NCBI GenBank assembly: GCA_029207755.1
Contig: JARCOQ010000009.1
Coordinates: 32,200,914-32,264,913, forward strand
DNA: 64,000 nucleotides
DNA from: Chamaea fasciata
Taxonomy: Eukaryota > Chordata > Aves > Passeriformes > Sylviidae
Reading direction: 5' to 3'
Positions 61,325-64,000 of the stretch are shown in pieces; position 1 is the first letter of the stretch; the number at the start of each line of letters is the position of its first letter. The notes under the pieces were generated by a model. That model ran no database searches. It was not told the DNA's origin and saw only the letters and a list, made by a program, of their open reading frames with translations. Made by a program: the position numbers and the translations under genes.

Positions 61325-61450
61325 CCCACACCTGCGGCCCCGCCGGCATTTCCGCCGCTCGCTGCCCGTGCCCGCCGAGCGGCATTTTCCTGCCGGGCGG
61401 GAGCACACAGATGATGCACTGTGCTCCAGGGAAACTTGCCGCGGAGCCCA
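61325..61450. promoter_or_regulatory. Small internal CpG-rich patch
   Basis: CTGCGGCCCCGCCGGCATTTCCGCCGCTCGCTGCCCGTGCCCGCCGAGCGG and neighbouring CCGGGCGGG are much richer in CpG than the flanks. It could be an intragenic CpG island or alternative promoter in PAPSS2 intron 1, or a remnant of a GC-rich insertion. No start site or exon is evident. Confidence 0.35.
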
Positions 61451-63152
61451 GAGCCACGGGCACGGCCCTGCCCTGGCAGTGTGACCGCCTGCGTGGCTCT
61501 GTGTCCCCAGCGCTGCGTGGAAAGTGCAGCTCAGCGCATCTCATGGGCTGGAGGTGTTGGGAGTCCTGCCCCCGGCCAGTGAAGTTTCTCTTCGGGTGCT
61601 CTCGCAGGTGCTTGGGGAGAATGAGAGCCCAGAACCGAAACTGTTTTTCGGGGGAGGTGTTTCAGCTTTGTCACCTGCCTGCTCTCACAGCAGCGTCTCC
61701 AGGAATCCGACTGGTGAGGCATCCCTGGCTTGCAGCAGGATGTGCTTCCCCAGCCCAGCGAGTCACAGAGCTGTAACTTCTGCTAGCTCACTTGTGTTTG
61801 TGCAGGGCTTATGTGCAAATGATGTGGGCTTATTTAAATTTATTTAAAGAGGAGAAACAAACCCACAAGATCAGATGTCAACCCTGAGGAGAGGCTTAGT
61901 TTCTTTGCCTAAAAACTACTCTCCTGTTGAAAAAAACCGGAGCTGCAGGGCAGAGTTCAGATGGACTGAGTGATACCCCAGGCAGAGCAGGAACATATGT
62001 GCATCTCCATCAATTTAATTGCTAAGCAACATGAAGGAAAAAGCTTATTAAAACACCCAAACCATGCATTCATCTCCTCTCACACTTCCTCTTAACTCTT
62101 GCCTTGAACGTAAAGAGCAAAACAACTTGAAAGATGTTTATTTTCAAAGCAGTTCTGAGTAGCTCATCACAGTGACATTGCCTAGGGGACAGGGCAGCAA
62201 AGCCCTGATTTCAGGGAATTAGTGTGGCTTGCTCTGCGTTGAGTCACTCAAGAAAGTGAGTTTTCTAAAACTCATGTTTTATCCACTGAGCCACAAGCTG
62301 CTTGCTCTTACAGCATGATTTATTCCGTGGAACGCGGCGTCCAACTCATTGCGCCGCAACATCCAAAGGTGATTGTTTTCCAGCTGCTCATTGCATGCTT
62401 GGGATTTCTTGGTTTATTTTCTATTACTTTGTTTGCTTTATATCTCTTTTCTTCGAAGACCGTGGAAAAGTGAGGTGATTGACTTTTGTTACTTTGTTAT
62501 TTAGAACTTTCTCCCCTTTTCTGCCAATTTCTTCTGAAGCCCTTTGCTATTAGAAAGTTCCCTTTCCAGTCTCTTTCCCCCGCCTTGCTGTTTCACTCAC
62601 TTGGGCTGCCAGTGTGCCAGACCAGTGTTTAATAACCACACTCTGCTCTGTATGAGCAGGCAGGTTCAGCTTGGGGGATTTCAGGGAAGAAAAGCCAGGA
62701 GAAATTGCAGGTTCCTAAACATGAATGCCTTCTCCTTTCCGTGCTTGAGCCCTCCAGGGGTTGGGGAATTAAATAACCATCTTGGTGTGGTCTGAGCACC
62801 TCTGCTGGTGGTGGCCAAGGCTGTAACTCCTTCAGCTCTGGGTGGGAGCACTTCGAGCCAGTGTGTTCTTTCCTGTCCTGCTGCTGGACTCCGGCAGAAA
62901 TACAGACTCCAGCCTCCTCTGGTTTTCAGGCTGCGCACATCAAGTCACAGCCAGTCACAAGTCCATGCCAAAACCCCTTAACACAGGTGTAGGTTTCCAT
63001 CCGTGCCCCTGCAAGAGCATTTAGTCAATCAGCAAATGATGCTGAAGACCCCACACTACCCAGACATGTGCACTGCAGCTGCAGCTTAGATTTAGGCCAA
63101 GGAGATTTTATTTTTCTGGAGGGTTTTCAAGACAAACACTGGCATATTTGCC

Positions 63153-63177
63153 TTTTTTTTTTTTTTTTTTTTTTTTT
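63153..63177. repeat. Poly(T) run, 25 nt
   Basis: Uninterrupted T25 followed by AAATCTTAACTGG. Simple repeat; no retroposed body recognised. Confidence 0.95.
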
Positions 63178-64000
63178 AAATCTTAACTGGGCTGATGTTG
63201 GTCCTGGAGGGTGCCTTTTAGAAATGAAAACCCCTTGCCTATCTGAACCTGAAACCAGGTGTTTTAGATAAACTTACAGCTGTACGTGCCCCCAAAAGAT
63301 AACTGGCGTGCAGGGCCTGTGTGAATACTTGAACCTGTACTTTTGTCACGCTGCACATACACTTTGCTCCTCAAAAATCCATTAAGAAGGTGGTTGTGTG
63401 ATTCAGGTTGTCATCTATGAATTTGCTGTTATCGTGACCAGGGTGTCACTGCTGAAGGGAGTGAGAAATAGCTCCTTAATGGTTTTACAGCTTAATCATT
63501 TCCAAGTGAAAATTTACATGGGTGTATCATTAACAAAAGGAGGGATGCAAAAAAGCCCCGGGTGTGCGTCATGCCACGCGGGAAGTTGGGATTTGCCTGT
63601 GGGGCTGGTAGTTCCTTGCTAGCACTGCCTCCTGTCCCTCCCAGAGTGGTCTTTGCTCCTTAGCTCACAGCTTGGCTCAGTTACAGCTCCGTGTGTCAAA
63701 AGCTTTGTCTGCTGAGTGGGTGCCAAAATGTGTTTGGAGAGCAGAGCTGGTTTACACAGATTTGATTTTATTTTCTGTCAGCTGCAGCATTTGGTGGGTT
63801 GTTGAGATGAGCTTTTTCTGTGCATTGCTGGAAAACAACCCTCTGCACCTACATTTCCAAGACTTTTCTGACCTGGAGGTCTTCGTGGCCTCTCTGGCAG
63901 AACAAAATGTTTTCTTCGATATCAAACTGTGTTTTAGCTTCCCATTGTGGCGCAAAGTGTGTGGTTGGGCGGGAGGTCATTTTTCAGGCCTGCCCAGCCC

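Larger units (their letters stand above)
59037..64000 (+). other. PAPSS2: PAPSS2 intron 1 (partial, runs off the window)
   Basis: No second PAPSS2 exon (APS-kinase P-loop GLSGAGKTT region) is present before the end of the window, consistent with the large first intron of this gene in other vertebrates. The stretch holds no CR1 copy that I recognise. It includes a T25 run at 63153-63177 and a small CpG-rich patch at about 61320-61450. Confidence 0.6.

Noticed and set aside
1..64000. CRISPR arrays, operons, phage or toxin-antitoxin systems
   Set aside because: Repeats present are CR1, LTR, microsatellites and minisatellites. Gene structure is spliced and vertebrate, and no bacterial-type gene cluster is seen.

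Overview
The window looks like nuclear DNA of a neoavian bird, probably a passerine. It has sparse genes with long introns and canonical GT-AG splice sites, three CpG-island promoters, and about two dozen truncated CR1 retrotransposon copies. Many CR1 copies end in the characteristic ATTCTGTGATTCTATGATT-like tail. There is no sign of bacterial, phage or CRISPR content. All calls come from reading the sequence and remembered protein families; no search was run.

Region by region: (1) 1-10.1 kb has no recognisable coding exon. It holds small CR1 fragments and a 607-bp solo LTR inserted inside a CR1. It is most simply the first intron (or flank) of a leftward gene whose CpG-island promoter lies at about 10.3-11.3 kb. 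That gene has a strong minus-strand splice donor at 11048/11047, but its identity cannot be read here. (2) A perfect 20-copy ATGGG pentanucleotide array abuts this island. (3) 11.4-32.3 kb is intergenic, with CR1 copies in both orientations. (4) 32.4-45.6 kb holds a complete five-exon MINPP1 gene on the plus strand, encoding a predicted 453-residue multiple inositol polyphosphate phosphatase with a VDEL C-terminus. (5) 45.6-58.7 kb holds the MINPP1 3' UTR and a spacer with more CR1 copies. (6) A CpG island at 58.7-59.4 kb carries a tiny first coding exon (7 codons), called PAPSS2 exon 1 from its form and from the conserved vertebrate order MINPP1-PAPSS2-ATAD1-PTEN. Its intron 1 runs to the end of the window.

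MINPP1 removes phosphates from higher inositol phosphates in the ER and secretory lumen. PAPSS2 makes PAPS, the sulfate donor. They are old neighbours rather than a functional operon. I found no convincing previously undescribed system. The points most worth a second look are the unidentified divergent CpG-island gene, the LTR-in-CR1 nesting, near-identical inverted CR1 copies, a CR1 copy lacking its 3' end, and minisatellites on both sides of MINPP1 exon 1.
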